NCBI GenBank assembly: GCA_003024785.1
Contig: PUQB01000722.1
Location: 36,837-100,836, forward strand
Origin: Selaginella tamariscina
Lineage: Eukaryota > Streptophyta > Lycopodiopsida > Selaginellales > Selaginellaceae
DNA length: 64,000 bases
Direction: 5' to 3'
The position numbers and the translations under genes are program-made. Below the pieces are notes generated by a model that was given only the letters and a program-made list of their open reading frames with translations, had not been told where the DNA came from and searched no databases. Below, in pieces: positions 46,138 through 60,269 of this stretch. Position 1 is the stretch's first letter. The number at the start of each line of letters is the position of its first letter.

Positions 46138-46726
46138 TTCTCATCATGTGTTTGACACTAGGTCGAATTATATAGACCTTCCTCTTTCTTTATACAAGTG
46201 TAATGCACTTGTGAACTAAACCTAAATATGAAACAACCAGACTCATTGTTCCTTATTGAACAACCTATGCACTAGTCAAACTTAATCTCTCTACCTTACC
46301 AAAGCATTTATTACATGATTTTTTTTCTTCAAAATATTCCATTTACTTTATTGACATTAAGAATAAATTTCATATAGACTTAATTTGCTTACACTACCTC
46401 AAAATGGACTTAATTTACTACATATTCTTATTTATAAGCAAGAGACTTGTGTCTAACATTATATATATGTATAATTTATTTCTTAATATACATTTTATTC
46501 TTCATGAATAATACATAGCTTAATAATTTAAAATATAACTTACTAATTTATATAGCATTATTTTAAACTTATATTCTATTAGAGTGAAACATGATGCACA
46601 CACAAATTAATTTGATACATAAGCATATAAAACATACTTTTTAATCTATAAACTTTGATTTAATATAGTACAACCATAAATACTATTATGTGATTAATTA
46701 TTGTTTTATATTACAAATTCTAATTA
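46138..46726 (+). repeat. Left arm of imperfect inverted repeat, unit 2
   Basis: Counterpart of 25872-26460; pairs with 48200-48783. Confidence 0.8.
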
Positions 46727-47724
46727 CTTTATATAGATCAATTTAAAAATTAATATATTTAGTATTCAAAAAAATCAATTTATTGCAATAGTAAGATAAA
46801 AGTTTAAAAAGAAAAGAAAAAAAAAGTAAATCATATATCATATACTAAAATGCAGGGGACGAATCTGCAAAGCCATTTTGTCTAGCTGGATTTGAAGGAT
46901 TCATTTATGAGTTCTTTTTTAGTACTGCTATTGCTCTAGCAATTCACTAAGGTTGTTTTGCAACTTGCCAAGTATTTTTGTCAACATTAGATAAGAACGT
47001 GAACTTGAAGGCTTTGTCTGAGTGGCTGTAAATTGTCAGTATGCAGACATTCAAGCAACAATCTTGAAGGATGCATTGCCAGTTGGAGGCTAGGAATTTT
47101 AGTTTTTTAACCACAAAATTGTAGCCTCACAACAAACAAGGAGAGAATGATAGTAAGGACGCCAATGTTCATGGAGATCACAACTTCTCCTAGAGAGATG
47201 GGGAGTACACAACAAACTCAACATATTATCAACTCAAATGAGAGCCCTTTTTGCTATTGGTTTGTTCTCCAAAACCGCAACAAAGAAAGAGCAGTGGGAG
47301 TGGAATGAGCTATGGTCAAGCACTCTCCATCTTGTGTACATATGAACTTTTATATAAAACATATTAATTAATTAATTTTATGTGAATATTTAATAAATAA
47401 GTTGTAACACTAATTAGGTTAGAATGAGTTTCTGTCCAACTTCATCAAAATTACACGTTACCCCATATGTGCATCAAGGTAAATATAAAATATAGGGAAA
47501 TTCAATAAAACAAACCACTCAATATTCCAAAGCACCACAAGACACTAAGCATAAAATTAAGATTTAATTAACGTAAATAGATCCTTATTTATTCATTATA
47601 ATAATGTAACACTTAGTACAAATGTGTAGAAACCTACATTTATATATGAAGCTAGGTGCCCTAGGTAAATTCCACTTAAAATCCTGTAACTCTATATACA
47701 TACGACTTTGTGTCATATATATAT
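46727..47724. other. Loop of inverted repeat (unit 2)
   Basis: Counterpart of 26461-27454; no gene is recognised. Confidence 0.4.
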
Positions 47725-48170
47725 ATATATATATTCTATAACTTACATTAATATAATTGTCAAGATCTATTGTAAGCAACCGTAGAAAGCTAAAGATTCT
47801 TCATCGGTGAGAATGCAAACAACAAATTGCTCTGCAGTCTACTTGACATTAACTATTGCACATAATGGCAACTTTCATAGTTTAGTTATGCTTATACTTA
47901 TATTCATTTAAATTTTATTACATAGAATTATGGTAGAAGTCATTTGTGTGTGTTAGCTATGGATGAGCAGATATTGTGCTCTTCTAAGTTCTTTACACAA
48001 TAATCACCATAAACTCATCATCAAGGAAGCTTCTCGCATACTAGTGGTCTAGGTTTTATCTTGCTCCAAACTTAAATGATATATGATATACTTTCTCTTT
48101 TCTTTTCTTTTTAAAATTTTTTATCTTGATATTGCAATAAATTGATTTTCTTGAATACTAAATACAATAA
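47725..48170 (+). pseudogene. Decayed F-box/LRR exons 6-7 copy, unit 2
   Basis: Same fragment as 27455-27900, with a 2-bp difference (ATGATATATGATATAC) in its 3' flank. Confidence 0.8.
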
Positions 48171-48199
48171 TTATTAAATTGATTAAGTAAAGGTTTTAA

Positions 48200-48783
48200 A
48201 TTAGAGTTTGTAATATAAAACAATAATTAATCACATAAATTTATTTATGCCTATACTATTTCAAAAATTTAAAAGTTTATATATTAAAAAGTATATTCTA
48301 TATGTTTATCTATCAAATTAGTTTGTGTGTGCTTCATGTTTCACTCTAATGGAATTTAAATGTGAAGTAATGTTATATAGATTAGTAATTTATATCTTAA
48401 ATCAATAAGTTATGTATTATTTATGAAGAATGAAATTTATAAGGAAATAAATTATACATTAGACATGAATCTCTTGCTAATAAATAGGAATATTCTATTT
48501 TGTAATAAATTAAGTCCATTTGAGGTAGTGTAAGCAAAGTAAGTACATATGCCCATATACAAATTTGATAATATTTATTTCTAATGTTAGTAAAATAAAT
48601 GGAATATTTTCAACATGATTTATGTAAACAAATGCCTTGGTAGAGAGATTAAGTTTTAGTAGTGCATAAGGCTATTCAACAAGGATGTTCCATGTCTAAA
48701 TATAGGTCACTAGTGCATTAGAAGTTCTAGAGAAAGAGGAAGGTATATACTCTCCAATGTAGGATGTTTAGCATGATAGTCAT
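48200..48783 (-). repeat. Right arm of imperfect inverted repeat, unit 2
   Basis: Counterpart of 27931-28516. Confidence 0.8.
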
Positions 48784-49489
48784 ATATCAATAAAGTGGAA
48801 AAATAAGTTTTGCCATTTTTAAAAAATGTAATATTATAAATAAATAATATTAAGATGAATGAATTAATTGTTGGAAGATTTAATTAATATAACATATCAA
48901 TTTATATTAATGCAATGTATCCAATACAACATGATGTATTTCCTTATAATATTAACATGACTTACAAGTTATAATATTAATATGAGTTACAAGTTGTAAT
49001 ATTAATATGAGTTACAAGTTGTATTCACGTTTTTAGGCTGCAAAAGGCAACTTTCATTGTTGGAATATTATTCTGGTATTTCGCACTTCAAACAATGGTT
49101 CCACGTGAAGAAAATAAAATAATTTGTCGTGTTGATAAGTGTGCTCAAAACCTACACTTAAAACCCAAATAAAAAAAGAAAAATTAGAAATTGATTCAGG
49201 GAAAACAAAATTTGTGGGTTACCACCTTGGTGATTAGTGCTAGTGTTGTGCACTTAGAAACTAGAAATTTTATAAATAAAATTAATGCATTCTAAAAGAC
49301 CAGAATGCTTACCTGCTTATGGCGAGAGTTTGGCACTTCTTGCACAAACCTTTGCAATGCTTCTTACTACTCTACATGCAATGAGGCTCGTCCTCCACAT
49401 TCAAAGATAAATGTGTTACAGCCACACGTAATGAGGCTCGTCCTCCACATTCAAAGATAAATGTGTTACAGCCACACGTAAATTTTACA
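48784..49489. other. Gene-free stretch (unit 2)
   Basis: Counterpart of 28517-29219. Holds the 25-bp repeat (48945-49019) and the 50-bp duplication (49380-49479). Confidence 0.5.
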
Positions 49490-50840
49490 AGGACACCACT
49501 TTAAGATTTGTTAAACATTTTGGAGAGGAAGGGTGGTGAAAACTTGTCACATATTTCACTTGTTTTGTTGAAGTCTAATGAACAAGTGCGTGCACTGTCA
49601 TAGAATATGAGCGATCTAATAGACTCCTTTAGACAAAATGGATATATTAAATGGCCTAGGCATTCATGGTGACAGTTGTCAAGGAACTTAGTCCAAAAGA
49701 AAGGAAAGAAATAGAAGAGCACAAATACTAGGGAGACATATGCAAGTCTTTTTTGGAATAGTGTTGAGAGGTACCAGACTTGGTTGTCCTTGCAAATAAG
49801 ACATTGAATGTAATCATTACATACAGTGGATGAGCATCATCAAGGATGAGGAACCTTATTGCTCTGACAAAACCTATCATGTGTTTGTTAAATGCCACTT
49901 GCTGGAGATGACCGATGCTTCTCAAAATGTGCCTCTAATCCAAGCTCTGTGGAGAATGAATGAGTAAGCACATGGTGAAATTCTTTTCTTTGCTACATAG
50001 TAAAGTTTGCTACACAAACACATCACATCCCAAAGGAGTTGCCACAAAGACTTTATGCATTGAGTCAGTGCAAAAAATATGGAAACTTCGACTACTACCT
50101 CAAGTCGATATCACTGGAAGATAGGAAAGTAATCAACGAAGAAAAGTAGAAATCAAGAGAACCATCTGGAACACTTCCAAATGTAGCACATATATTCATA
50201 TTGTTTGGGGTAAGTTGAATAAATGTTGTCAGCTATTTGTGATAGGAATCCTTGACACCAAAGATTCCTTTGATTCAATTCAGTTACACATATTAAATTA
50301 CATCTTGTGCAACCTGAATATGAAAAGGATGAGTAAAATAGGATTGACACACTATTGTCCAAGGGAGCAGCAACACCAGTAAATATTCATAAGGCCAAGG
50401 CTGATGTGAGGAACAACTAGATGACAACCATGTCTTCATCATTGATGAAGAAGTGAACAATGTAGAGTTTATTGAGAAGGTGACACAACTCAACTAGACG
50501 GTTGTCGGCAACAATCTCTTAGGGCTCGAGAAATGGACCTCACTTGCCAGATTACCCTTGATGAATAATCCCAAGGGATGCAGTTTCAAGTTAAAAATCA
50601 TGAACATACTTTTCACAGAGGCATCATCAAACTTCAAAATCGATGCAATTCCTAAGGCTAATAAAGATTTCAAGTAATGGCTCATGGTGAAATGAATGAA
50701 CTGGAAGATGAAGTAGATCAATAGAGAAAGGCTTAAGAAAATCCTCAAGGACAAAAACGAGGAGTTTTCTTATGTTCAAGGAAATGAGGAATTCTCTCAA
50801 GGGGAAAAAAAAGAAGGCACATGTGGATGACTGGTGCCCA
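49490..50840 (+). pseudogene. Unrecognised decayed protein gene at the unit end, unit 2
   Basis: Counterpart of 29220-30572 with the same stops and protein-like pieces; one base fewer in an A run near 49649. Confidence 0.45.
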
Positions 50841-51770
50841 TACATAGTAAAGGTCTTTGCCATTCCCAAACTGGAATAGAGTAACCAACCTGCATTCCTT
50901 GCAAGATCATTTCTCACTTGTTGTGAGGAATTTCTTCAAATGCAGGGGTTTGTAGTGTTGATCAAACCATGCAGAATCATCCGGCAAATTCGAGTGCATT
51001 TCATGGTAGTCGTGGTCTAGCAAATTTTAATTTTCAGTCCAATGGTCTAGACAAACGAAGCTATTTAAAACCCTAATGTACGGGCCAACACATTGGTGGA
51101 AAATATTAAATATCGAAAGTCATCAAATGGAAAATATTGGTATGTTGAGTGGGCAGTAAATATCACTGTAACTTACTTATTTAGTTTGATTACAGGCACT
51201 AGGGGTACTCTAACAAAACCCACCAACTACGTCCTGGATTCGTTTATGGGTATTGAGAAATTGCTTTCTATTAGAGCTGCAATGGGAAGGAACGTTTTAG
51301 AAGTGGATATGGATCAAGTAATTTGCTTGCATGTGAAAGAGACGGTGTTAGCAAACCTACTAGAACCATTGCATTTCAAGTAAATGTTTGAGCTAGAGGA
51401 AGAGCCCAGAGAGACTTCAAGTAGTGACCCAGTATGAAAGCAATAATGATAAAGTTGATCACGACCAAGAAGAGGAGCCTGAACATTAAGATAAAAATCC
51501 ACCAAAGAGAAGATCTAAAAAACACAAGGAATAGGAAGTTGAACAATTACAATAGACACAAAGTCACCTAAGAAGAATAAATAAAAGCGGAAGCCTGCCA
51601 ATGCACAAAAGGGTCCCAACACACAACCTCCACTTCAATTTTCAAATATCGAACATTAAAATATGCACAAGAAGAAGAAGAAGAAAATGGTACAGGGAAC
51701 TAATAGTGATGAACTACAAAGAAGAACGTAATCAACTAACCTTCCATGGGGCATTGTCCACACAATGAAG
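50841..51770 (+). pseudogene. 3' end of DUF7869-like pseudogene, start of unit 3
   Basis: Counterpart of 30573-31500, with the same deletion junction at 50868/50869. One A fewer in the run near 51561. Confidence 0.7.
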
Positions 51771-52106
51771 ATTAAGAAGATCGAGAGTAATGTTCTAAAG
51801 AAGAGCTAATGAAGGGTCTATGCAAACAAAAATATTTTTGTAAATTCAATCCTATATTTTTGGTACAAATTTAAAAAACTAATTTAACTTTTTGGAATTA
51901 GCTGCAATGTTTTGAATAATATTTACCACATTGCTAATAGAGTGGTTATTCAGGGGCTTCTGCATGAAATTATACCAGTAACTAAACTATATATGTATGT
52001 ATATACCTGTGTACATGTACAGACACACATACATAATGAATGTATTATGTGTACAATTTAACTTGACACGGTTAATATGTATTATATTAATTTTTAATAG
52101 GAGGAA

Positions 52107-52179
52107 GCTTTCATAGCTCAGTTGGTTAGAGCACCCGTTTAGTAAGCGGGAGGTCTTGAGTTCAACTCTCAATGAAAGC
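52107..52179 (+). tRNA. tRNA-Thr(AGT), unit 3
   Basis: Identical to the unit 2 tRNA, with CCCGT/GCGGG anticodon stem, anticodon AGT and discriminator A at 52180. Confidence 0.95.
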
Positions 52180-52237
52180 AATTTAGTGATGTTAAGGACA
52201 CATCTGTATATGTCTATGTACATAATATGTTTAACAT

Positions 52238-52803
52238 AGTTCTAGACATTTTTATTTCACAAGCAATCATTTATAGCCTACATGTACATAGTGATATACA
52301 CATGTAAATTATATAATGTGTGTGTGTGTGTGTGTCCATATATTACACATTAGAATGTACATAATATGTTTACATTTCATTTACACATAGTTCTAGACAT
52401 TTTTATTTCACAAGCAATCATTTTATAGCCTACATGTACATAGTGATATACACATGTAAATTATATAATGTGTGTGTGTGTGTGTCCATATATTACACAT
52501 TAGAATGTACATAATATGTTTACATTTCATTTACACATAGTTCTAGACATTTTTATTTCACAAGCAATCATTTTATAGCCTACATGTACATAGTGATATA
52601 CACATGTAAATTATATAATGTTGTGTGTGTGTGTGTCCATATATTACACATTAGAATGTACATAATATGTTTACATTTCATTTACACATAGTTCTAGACA
52701 TTTTTATTTCACAAGCAATCATTTTATAGCCTACATGTACATAGTGATATACACATGTAAATTATATAATGTGTGTGTGTGTGTCCATATATTACACATT
52801 AGA
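52238..52803 (+). repeat. ~150-bp minisatellite, four units (unit 3)
   Basis: Units start at 52238, 52388, 52539 and 52689; same consensus as in unit 2, with different (TG)n lengths. Confidence 0.95.
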
Positions 52804-53142
52804 AGCACACGACATTATGTACGACGAGAATATGAACAATATGCTTTCTTTCATTTTAACCATAAATAAACTTTTTTTTACTATTGTGAAGTTTGGAGGT
52901 ATGCATAACTATGTGTCATATACTGGAAACAAAACAATACATTTTAAACACCGTTTAATATTTCATGCAAATAGCTATGCTGCTTTGCATAGTATATAGA
53001 AATTAAAGTGTGCATTGTTCATATATATGTTTTACAAATCCAGTTTTAAGTTTATGTTTGTACTTAGACATGGATATATACATATGTGTGTGTGTGTGTG
53101 TGTGTGTTATATGTAAGTGAACGTGTTATATTTGCATGTATG

Positions 53143-53190
53143 TGCTTTCAATTGAGATTCGAACTTGAAACCCTTCACTCACTAAACGAG
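53143..53190 (-). pseudogene. Inverted 3' half of tRNA-Thr(AGT), unit 3
   Basis: Same sequence as 12621-12668. Confidence 0.6.
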
Positions 53191-55170
53191 TATTTCAATA
53201 CATATGCATGTATACAACATAGACGCTTCTATCCTAAATATATGCAGTCACACACACACACACACACATATGTGTGTGTGTGTGTGTGTAAAAGTGTAAG
53301 CGTTTTGTTTTCTGCTTAATTCGTTGTTTATTCACATTGATGAGGAGTTCATGACAGACACACATGCGCACATTGAATAAACTTATTCCATAAGATAGTA
53401 CACAAACAGCTATACATTTTTTATCTTGTGCTTATTTTAATTACTGTTTGGCTTAAGAACCAGATATTATTACATATAAATGTGTGCGCCTCTGCATAAG
53501 AAACAAATATCAACAAGATTATATATATTACTTGTGAAACTTCACTATTTATATATGTGTATACATATGTATATGCACGTCTAGATGCATCACATGGGGT
53601 TTGTGTATGGATGATCGTATATGTACATGTGAAAATATACAAGTGCATACGTACATATACAAGTATACGTGTACATTTTTTATTATTATTGTTTAGTAGT
53701 CTTTGTTTATATAAACTTATAATTACTTGATTATTAATGCATCATCTTTTAACCTTAGTACTATAACATTTTCACTGTAGAAAGTGTTCATTTTTTAAAC
53801 TATTACAACTTTCACTAACTCTGCAATGCAATACTAAATGTAAAAACTTAATTTTTTCGTTCTCAATAGCTAATATTTAAAGGCTTTAACATTTTTATAT
53901 GTATATAACCACATTTTACAGATTTGACAAGATTAAGACGATTAAGCCTGGCAGAATGCACAAGGTTAAACACATGCAGTCATACATCATACATATAGAC
54001 GTCGTCATGTGTGTGTAATAAATACATACATAACTGATTATGAATATGTGTGTGTTTTTATATCATACACATAGTTTCTTTTCAATTGTTATTCTTTAAA
54101 GTCACATATTTCAAATAATACAAACTCCATGATTTTTCATTATTCATCTATACTTTATTTTTATTAATTTAATAAAAAGATTCCTCTTAGCCATTGATAT
54201 ATATATTGTCTCATATTCTATTCATAGTATTTTTAAGTTTCTTAAAGATACTAACTCAATATCTTTAACGTTGTTAATAATGGCACTCTTTCATAAATAC
54301 AAAATCTGCAATTATACAATTTATGTTAAGTCAAAAAAGAAAAACATTTGTTTCCCAAAGGTCTCCCCCACGTGAAGATGCTTTTAAAATACATAATTTT
54401 ATAACCAATGTTTAGTTGAGTTTTGAGCTATTTTAGTGAATTTAGGGTAATCTTTAATAAGATTTATAAAAGTATTTGCATATTTTAAGAAAATATGTGT
54501 TTTAGTAGTTTAAAAATATAATATGCTATAATATTATATTAAGTATGAAAGAAGAATTAAGGTAGAAAGAAAGATGAAAGTGATAAATGGAATTAAAATG
54601 CAATTATAAATTTATTAATTTAATTTCTTTTAAATTTAAATTTAATAATAAGAAATTTTTTAATTTGCTATGTGCAAGATTTTAGAAATGTTTTTGAATT
54701 TGTTGAGTATAACAGTAATTCTTAAATCATAAGAACGTGCAAGTGTGTGTATGTGTTTAATTATGTAGTTTTATTTATTATAAATAGTAATTGAAATATG
54801 TCTCAGTGTATTGAGGTTATGAGATAAATTAGGAATATTGCTTTATGCGTAATTAATCTTGATTGTTTCGTAATCACTCACTTACAATACCACCCTATAA
54901 TACTACCCTATATTCCTTTAATGTTCAAGTAACATGAAAATCATCTCATATTCAACATTGAATAGCTTATATATCATTAAGCCTTAATAATGGACGATGG
55001 CTAATATTCTAATGTTTTAAATAAGATAATTTTTATATACGGTAATACATATATTTAATATGACACATATACCAGCATATTTAAACTATGATTAGCAATA
55101 AGGGTTTGTGGCGATTTGATGTAAAGATATTTACATTTGCATGTGTGAGTTAACGTTAATTTTAATTATT
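53191..55170. other. AT-rich gene-free stretch (unit 3)
   Basis: Counterpart of 12669-14650; only the LRR-like exon stands out. Confidence 0.6.
53922..53964 (+). pseudogene. Orphan LRR-like exon, unit 3
   Basis: Same 43-nt exon-like segment as at 13405. Confidence 0.35.
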
Positions 55171-55201
55171 CACGTGTTATCACGTGCAACCCCTATATAA
55201 T
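55171..55201 (+). promoter_or_regulatory. Twin G-boxes and TATA box, F-box gene of unit 3
   Basis: CACGTG at 55171-55176 and 55181-55186, TATATAAT at 55194-55201. Confidence 0.6.
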
Positions 55202-55318
55202 TTAGGGCTTTCTTACCTAGGGCATTCTTATCTAGGGTGATTTTAGGAATTATTAATATTTCTTCGTCTCATTTCCCTTAGCTTTTTATTTCTACTTTGT
55301 CCTTCTTTTTTTTTTACC

Positions 55319-56424
55319 ATGGATTCAATGATATAACGACAATGGAATAGGTTGTTGTGGAGTGTTGGAGGAGTTGTATGGGACTAACTTAGTCTTGGTT
55401 ATATTATCTCTTCTCGATCCAGAAGCTCTATTTGCAGTCAGACGAGTGTGTAAGGAGTGGCACCGAGTGATAGCGTCACAAGAATTCCAGCAAATGTGGA
55501 AAAACTATATAGCAAATAAAGAATTATGGATTGTAAAGAGAAATCAGAAGAAAGGTGGGCCAACAATTGTGATGTCCTATATAATTGAAGAAAGAATACA
55601 TTCTTGGAAGTTGAATATGTCAAAAAAAAAGAGGAAGAGAACATCATATAATCAAAAGTTCGAATTCGTAGCATCATTTAATGGATTGATTTGTGTTAAG
55701 AAGAGATCAAGCCATTGGGATAGAATGGAACTAGCTATGGTGAATCCAGTCTTAAACATTTGGAAAAGGCTTATTACTTTATGTTGCGATGATGGGTTTG
55801 GAAAATGTGAATTCGATATGTATGTCGATTATGATGGTTACATGGTTTATGTCTTGCATGAGTTCAAACAAAACTATTCACATATGCATATCTACAACTC
55901 TAGAATCAATGAATGGGTTGTTACTCCGTGCTTCAGTCTTCACACTAGTAAACAATATACAAGTTGTATGTCCCTTACATGTCCTTACAAGACTTATGGA
56001 GATAAGGTTTTTGACATACAATCAAAATGTCAACACGTGGTGTCATATGACTGTTATCAATTTTGATGTTATCTGGCATGATGTTCTATATGTACATATG
56101 TTAAACTACAAGGGAAGATGCATTGTGGCTAAATGCACTCGTAACAAAGAATTTCAAGTGTGGGAAATAGATTGGCAAAAGGCAATATGGAAATTAGTGT
56201 CTTCTAAAAGCTTGGATGAATTATATGGAGGTAACACATCTTCTGATATAGATGGATCTTGGGGGACTAAACTTCTAGGAGACATGATACTTTGGTTTTT
56301 GAAAGGTGACCGCAGACATTATAAAGCATATGACATTATTCATTGCACATGGACAACACCTGTGTTAAATCCAAAACTAACTACCTCATATAGCTATTTT
56401 ACTCCAAGTTTAATTTGTCCTTGA
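55319..56424 (+). pseudogene. Single-exon F-box protein, unit 3, two 2-bp deletions
   Basis: The F-box itself is intact here (LLDPEALFAVRRVCKEW). A 2-bp loss just after codon 4 (ATGGATTCAATGATATAACG) puts the ATG at 55319 out of frame with it. A second 2-bp loss near 56012 (GTTTTTGACATAC instead of GTTTTTGTGACATAC) shifts the frame in the middle of the propeller-like region. The frame resumes in another phase through VWEIDWQKAIWKLV to the shared stop. The total length is 4 nt shorter than the 1110-nt consensus, as expected. Broken as written, though in different places from units 1 and 2. Confidence 0.8.
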
Positions 56425-57261
56425 ATAAAGTTGTTTTTGAATTAATTTTTATGTCTAAATTTATATTTATATGAATTTAAAATTTGAGTGTGTCTTAAAC
56501 AACTTGTTTACATGCAATACATCGTTATGTATAAGTTGGGCCATGAGTGATGTATACCCGTGTGTGTTACGATTAGCAACCCACTAAATAAAATATGTCA
56601 CATATTTACTTACATAAATTTTTCATGATTTAAAAAAAATGAAGAATTAATGTATTTTAGGAAGATAAACTTTGTACAAAAATATATCTAAAATTACTTA
56701 TTGAAATAGATGAAGTATAATTTTTAAATCAAATCATATAAACTTGTATCAAGAGATAGTATAAATTAAGTAAATTATCAATTGTAACTAAATATGCTCT
56801 ATCATTAAGAGTAAATGTGAAAATAATGTATTAAGCAACAAATGTATTAGTATTCAATTTTCTCACACCCTAGAAGAGAACCAACCATGCTCGGTGTTGT
56901 ACGGCTAGCGAGCAGCACCGACGATCATCGATTAAAAGCATGGGAGCATGGATGATTATTTGCTTGTTTTTATGTAGTAAATGACTCATATATATTCATG
57001 GACCCACTCACATATTTAATTAGTTTATATATAAATGGCAAGGTGCCAGTTTTACAAGTGGTAGCCAAGTAACTCATAGCTCGGTATGTGGGTGTGTGTA
57101 CAAGCATTTATTAAGGATCATGGAAATAAAATGTATAGTAACATAAAATAGCATACATATGTGTATCTACATGCTCGTGTGTGCAAGTGCACACCCATAG
57201 CAAATTCCATATGATTTTTATATAAAATCACCTTATACAGTTTTACTACCTCTTCAAACTA
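56425..57261. other. Gene-free 3' flank (unit 3)
   Basis: Counterpart of 15903-16744. Confidence 0.55.
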
Positions 57262-57698
57262 TTGTAAATGTTTTTTCGGAGTTTCCTTCTTTCCTGTAGA
57301 GAATGTGGGATACATCACCGTACCCCCAAACATTTCCGGAAAAAGTGCCATATTTGTAATAATCCTTTGCTCCGGTGTATTTCATCTTACACCTTCCTTC
57401 CTTCCTCCCTGGGAGTTCTCAGGAGATCCTTCTCCTTACAATTTTATATGAACAGGCACTCCTTCCCTTCCTCTCATAGTTTCCTTTAAACCAGCTGTTT
57501 GATATTGCCTCCTATTTTCTGGATCATGCTCAAATTTCTGTATTGTTTCTGCATTATTCTCTACTATCTTCTCAAGGATATTTTGATATCTATTTTCGTC
57601 ATATTAAGTTGCTGTTGGGCAGCCACTTTATTGGCTTGCCTTTGGTTCCTCTAATCAGCTAATGCTGGATCAGGACGATGGTTTTTGCAAGGTTCCAT
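57262..57698 (-). pseudogene. LTR-retrotransposon gag fragment, unit 3
   Basis: Same remnant as in unit 1, ATG at 57698; small indels near 57445 and 57600. Confidence 0.5.
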
Positions 57699-57830
57699 TC
57701 ATTCCTTCTCCTATACACATCCGGCTTTACACCTTTTGAGCTATTTTCAGAATGAAAATTCTGTCACTTTAGCCTCTTTTCTCAATGAATGCTAACACTG
57801 CAATGGCGAAATCCCTCCGTGGTCACCAAA

Positions 57831-58107
57831 TGTTAAATAGGAAAACAGGAAACCTCACATTTTCCTGTTTAACCGTTTTCCTTTCTCTCAACCTTTAAGA
57901 AAGGATACACATTCTTTCTTTACATGAACTCTCCACATATATATATATATATATATAATATTAAAACATCTTCTCTTAATGCCATAATGACTGGTCTCCG
58001 AACTCAAGGGCAAGAACGGATTTTGGATATTGCCTTGTTATATCCATTCATTAAGAGTATACATATCACATGCATAAGATCTTATAATATGCATCTTCAT
58101 TTTAACA
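57831..58107 (-). mobile_element. Candidate LTR, unit 3
   Basis: Same borders as in units 1 and 2, with a shorter (TA)n tract. Confidence 0.45.
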
Positions 58108-60235
58108 TGAATACAAGAGAACAAAGTGTGGAGACTCTCTCTCTCCTACTGGAACGGAGACCCCTTCTCTATTGCCATAACTACCTCTTAGCTACCCTTC
58201 CTCTCGCCACGTCATCCTTTTCCTTTCCAAGATTTCATTTTCCTTTCCCTTTTCCTTACTCACCTTCCTACCCTTATTCTCTCCATAGTAGGATGTCCTA
58301 TTCTCTTAATATTTTACCTTTATCAATAACGATACACAAAACACATTTCATGGTTATTGCGTAGTTAATTCATTTAAACTTTATTTAGTTCAATCAATTA
58401 AAAGTTAATGAATAAAGCATATTCAATAATATTCTATAAATATTCTCAATATTTATTTTAATTTTTAATTTTTAATTCATTTAAAAAACAATCTCATTAC
58501 CATTTTTGTCATATTCTGCCACTTAATTCACTTAATTGCTAGCACAGTGCCAAAATCAAGGGAAAAACATTAAATCACTTAACCATGCTTGCAAGTAGGG
58601 TTAAGTGAATTAGTGCTCGCCCCATATTTTGGTGCCCTTGTTGATGTTCATGTTATCAACTATCTCAGCAAGAATTGTTAACAACATTGCATAGTTTACT
58701 TTGAGATCCTTTAGGCTGCACACTATCACAGTTGTCCTCTACATTTCTTTCGCTCAAGCTCAACTCATAATTCATATCTACTTTTTCATTGCAGGGATTC
58801 TTGTCACGACATGCAAAACCAAATTAAGCATTATTATTAAAATATGAGCCAGTATTGTACTATGGCTTGAGGAGTCCTTTTAACTTTTAACTCTTTGTAT
58901 CTATCACACATAAACAAATATATTAACATGTTCTAATGTGAATTATATTTCACTTGCGGAGGGGGCATTTGTTGTGCAAATGCCATGTCCTTTGTCTATG
59001 CAAGGATCCAAAAACCCTAAAATCTGCTCTATTTTGGTGTGAAATGGAGCATCATCTGCATCGTAGGGCCATGATTGGGCATGGATTTCAAACTTCATCT
59101 TGGTATAAATGAATCTATTCACACACACACTATCTATCTATTTATCTATCTCTCTATATATATATAGTATTAATTATGATACATTTATAGTGTTCAAATT
59201 TATTTAAATTTTATATATATGTAAAATTTAAGATTATTAGTTACTTTTATATATATATATTTAGAAATGCATATGCATGTAGTGCTTTTTGTACAATGCA
59301 AGAGTTGGTAAGTCCATTACAATCTTTATTCATTTTCCATTTAAGCATAATACCATTGGATTTGCTTATGCAAATCCATAAAAGGGTTATTGGAGTTTTG
59401 AATTTCAAACTCCTAAAATTAAGTATTATAAAATAGTGCAAATGTAAGTGGTTTAAACACTTAATTATTAAATTGATGTGGATGCAACTTAAGAGATTTA
59501 ACTCACTTAACTGCCTCAAAGATTAAGATAGTATCAAAGTACATTTTCTTAACATTACTTAATTAATGAATAATACTTAAAGACACTTAACTATTGCCCA
59601 ATGAAAGGTAAGAACTTATTAATGTATGTATATGAAAACATTGATTTATAAATTATATTTATTTTATAATGCAAATGTATATAAATTTAGGAAATTGGGG
59701 TATACCAATTATTAAAGTAAGATGCTTATTAAAGCTTATTTATCAAAGCTGGTATATTTGTAGTTTGCTCGAATAAAACAGAATATAACTTTCATTAGCT
59801 TTTATATACATATGCATTTAAAAACTAATATAATATATAATTCAATTAATAATTAAAGATATTACTCTTATATTCTTATTTAAACATTAATAACTTTTAA
59901 CATTTCTTTATTGAAAATAAAAGTTAGAAAACATAAGGTTATAAAAGATTACATGTACACTTTTATAAAGTGAAATGAAATATTATGGTTCTTGTTTAAT
60001 GATTTTTTAATGTTCATATAGTATATATGTAAATTTTAAAATTAACAAAATAAATACTAAAGTAAAGTTATATAATTTACTTATAGAAGATCAGTCATAC
60101 TTACATAAGGAAAAAATAATTACCTATGCACTAAATTGACTAAATTGACTAAATAGTTGGGTAGCAAAAACTTAATATATTAAAAAGGCTTAGGAATTTG
60201 ATCTTGGAGGTAATGTTTAACTTATAAGCATGTTT

Positions 60236-60269
<34 letters not shown>

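Larger units (their letters stand above)
30601..50868 (+). repeat. Tandem unit 2 of the ~20.27-kb array (complete)
   Basis: 20268 bp between successive AACTGGAATAGAG junctions. Same gene order as unit 1. Differences from unit 3 are mostly 1-3-bp and microsatellite-length changes, suggesting recent duplication or conversion. Confidence 0.95.
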
